Below are positions 34,129-34,690 of a DNA stretch of 34,690 nt, in pieces; position 1 is the first letter of the stretch, and every line of letters begins with the position of its first letter. The DNA comes from Hellea sp. Its GTDB lineage: Bacteria > Pseudomonadota > Alphaproteobacteria > Caulobacterales > Maricaulaceae. The position numbers and the translations under genes are program-made. The notes below the pieces were generated by a model, which was not told the origin of the DNA, searched no databases, and worked only from the letters and a program-made list of their open reading frames with translations. The stretch spans positions 1 through 34,690 of the forward strand of contig JAHDDX010000025.1 of NCBI GenBank assembly GCA_020629135.1. Direction: 5' to 3'.

Positions 34129-34690
34129 ATGTCAAAATCATCCGAAAAACCTTTATCCTTTCAGGACCTGATCCTGACCCTGCAATCCTATTGGTCAAAG
34201 CAGGGTTGTGTGATTTTACAACCCTTTGATCTTGAAGTCGGGGCCGGAACCCTGCATCCGGCGACGGTCTTGCGCTCGCTCGGGCCAAAGCCCTGGAATG
34301 TGGCCTATGTGCAACCGTCGCGCCGTCCTGCAGATGGACGTTATGGTGATAACCCGAACCGGCTGCAGCACTATTACCAGTTCCAGGTGATCATGAAGCC
34401 AAATCCCAAAAACCTGCAGGACTTGTATCTGGGGTCGCTGGACGCGATTGGGATTGACCGGGAACTTCATGATATTCGCTTTGTCGAAGACGATTGGGAA
34501 AACCCAACGGTTGGGGCCTGGGGTCTTGGCTGGGAAGTCTGGTGCGACGGCATGGAGGTCTCCCAATACACCTATTTCCAACAGGTTGGTGGACTGGATG
34601 TTGATCTGGTATCCGGTGAATTGACTTATGGTCTGGAGCGTCTGGCCATGTATGTGCAGGGCGTTGAAAATGTTTACGACCTCGACTTCA
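34129..34690 (+). CDS. glyQ: glycyl-tRNA synthetase alpha subunit (partial, cut by window end)
   Basis: GlyQ is the catalytic subunit of the two-subunit bacterial GlyRS that charges tRNA-Gly. The visible 187 residues include [56 protein letters not shown] and the class II core [20 protein letters not shown], then [10 protein letters not shown] and [13 protein letters not shown]. The family length is about 290-300 residues, so roughly 110 are missing. glyS should follow outside the window. The ATG at 34129 has only a poor Shine-Dalgarno. Confidence 0.97.
   Translation, partial: MSKSSEKPLSFQDLILTLQSYWSKQGCVILQPFDLEVGAGTLHPATVLRSLGPKPWNVAYVQPSRRPADGRYGDNPNRLQHYYQFQVIMKPNPKNLQDLYLGSLDAIGIDRELHDIRFVEDDWENPTVGAWGLGWEVWCDGMEVSQYTYFQQVGGLDVDLVSGELTYGLERLAMYVQGVENVYDLDF

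Overview
The window looks like a chromosomal segment from an alphaproteobacterium of the Caulobacterales/Maricaulales (Hyphomonadaceae-like) group. The evidence is a CcrM-type GANTC adenine methyltransferase beside rnhB, an F0 operon (atpI-B-E-F'-F) with no F1 genes attached, a b/b' pair of ATP synthase stalk subunits, GcvP split into two subunits, two copies of the TTAA-N7-TTAA motif of the cell-cycle regulator CtrA, and the cluster dciA | mutY with DsbA-like genes and smc. GC content is near 50 percent by eye. Placement is by gene content only. I see no insertion sequence, prophage, CRISPR array, tRNA or rRNA.

Left part (1-9390, mostly plus strand): a probable fragment of a divergent gene at the edge, a lipoprotein, argS, then a tandem glycine riboswitch leading the glycine cleavage operon gcvT-gcvH-(membrane protein)-gcvPA-(cupin)-gcvPB. 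Two uncharacterised genes are built tightly into this operon. A TadG-like von Willebrand A protein with a perfect CtrA-type box upstream closes the block, followed by a strong bidirectional terminator.

Centre-left (9400-17570, minus strand): the F0 ATP synthase operon, smc, two DsbA-like thioredoxin-fold proteins (one a lipoprotein, one periplasmic with a His-rich start) and dciA (DUF721). The lipoprotein-smc pair has a perfect CtrA-type box in front of it.

Centre (17628-22820): mutY and a GFA-family zinc protein on plus; ccrM and rnhB on minus. The ccrM leader carries a one-mismatch CtrA box followed by two GANTC sites, the layout known from Caulobacter ccrM. Then come a small exported cysteine-repeat protein with a terminator and a translationally coupled pair of small glycosyltransferase-like proteins (TIGR04283/TIGR04282 type).

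Right part (22860-34690): on minus, an overlapping set of a RimB-RimK fusion, a family-4-like uracil-DNA glycosylase with only one cysteine, and a membrane-embedded AraC regulator, then a sterol desaturase-type hydroxylase. On plus, ETF-ubiquinone oxidoreductase, a TPR protein, ispE and a WecA/MraY-like transferase form a likely operon. A long-chain polyprenyl diphosphate synthase, a DUF2007 protein, a small AT-rich membrane protein and the 5' part of glyQ complete the window.

Most of the window is ordinary housekeeping. The best leads are the candidate CtrA/GANTC regulatory circuit, the apparent loss of the iron-sulfur cluster ligands in the glycosylase, the RimB-RimK fusion operon, and the two unknown genes embedded in the glycine-riboswitch operon.
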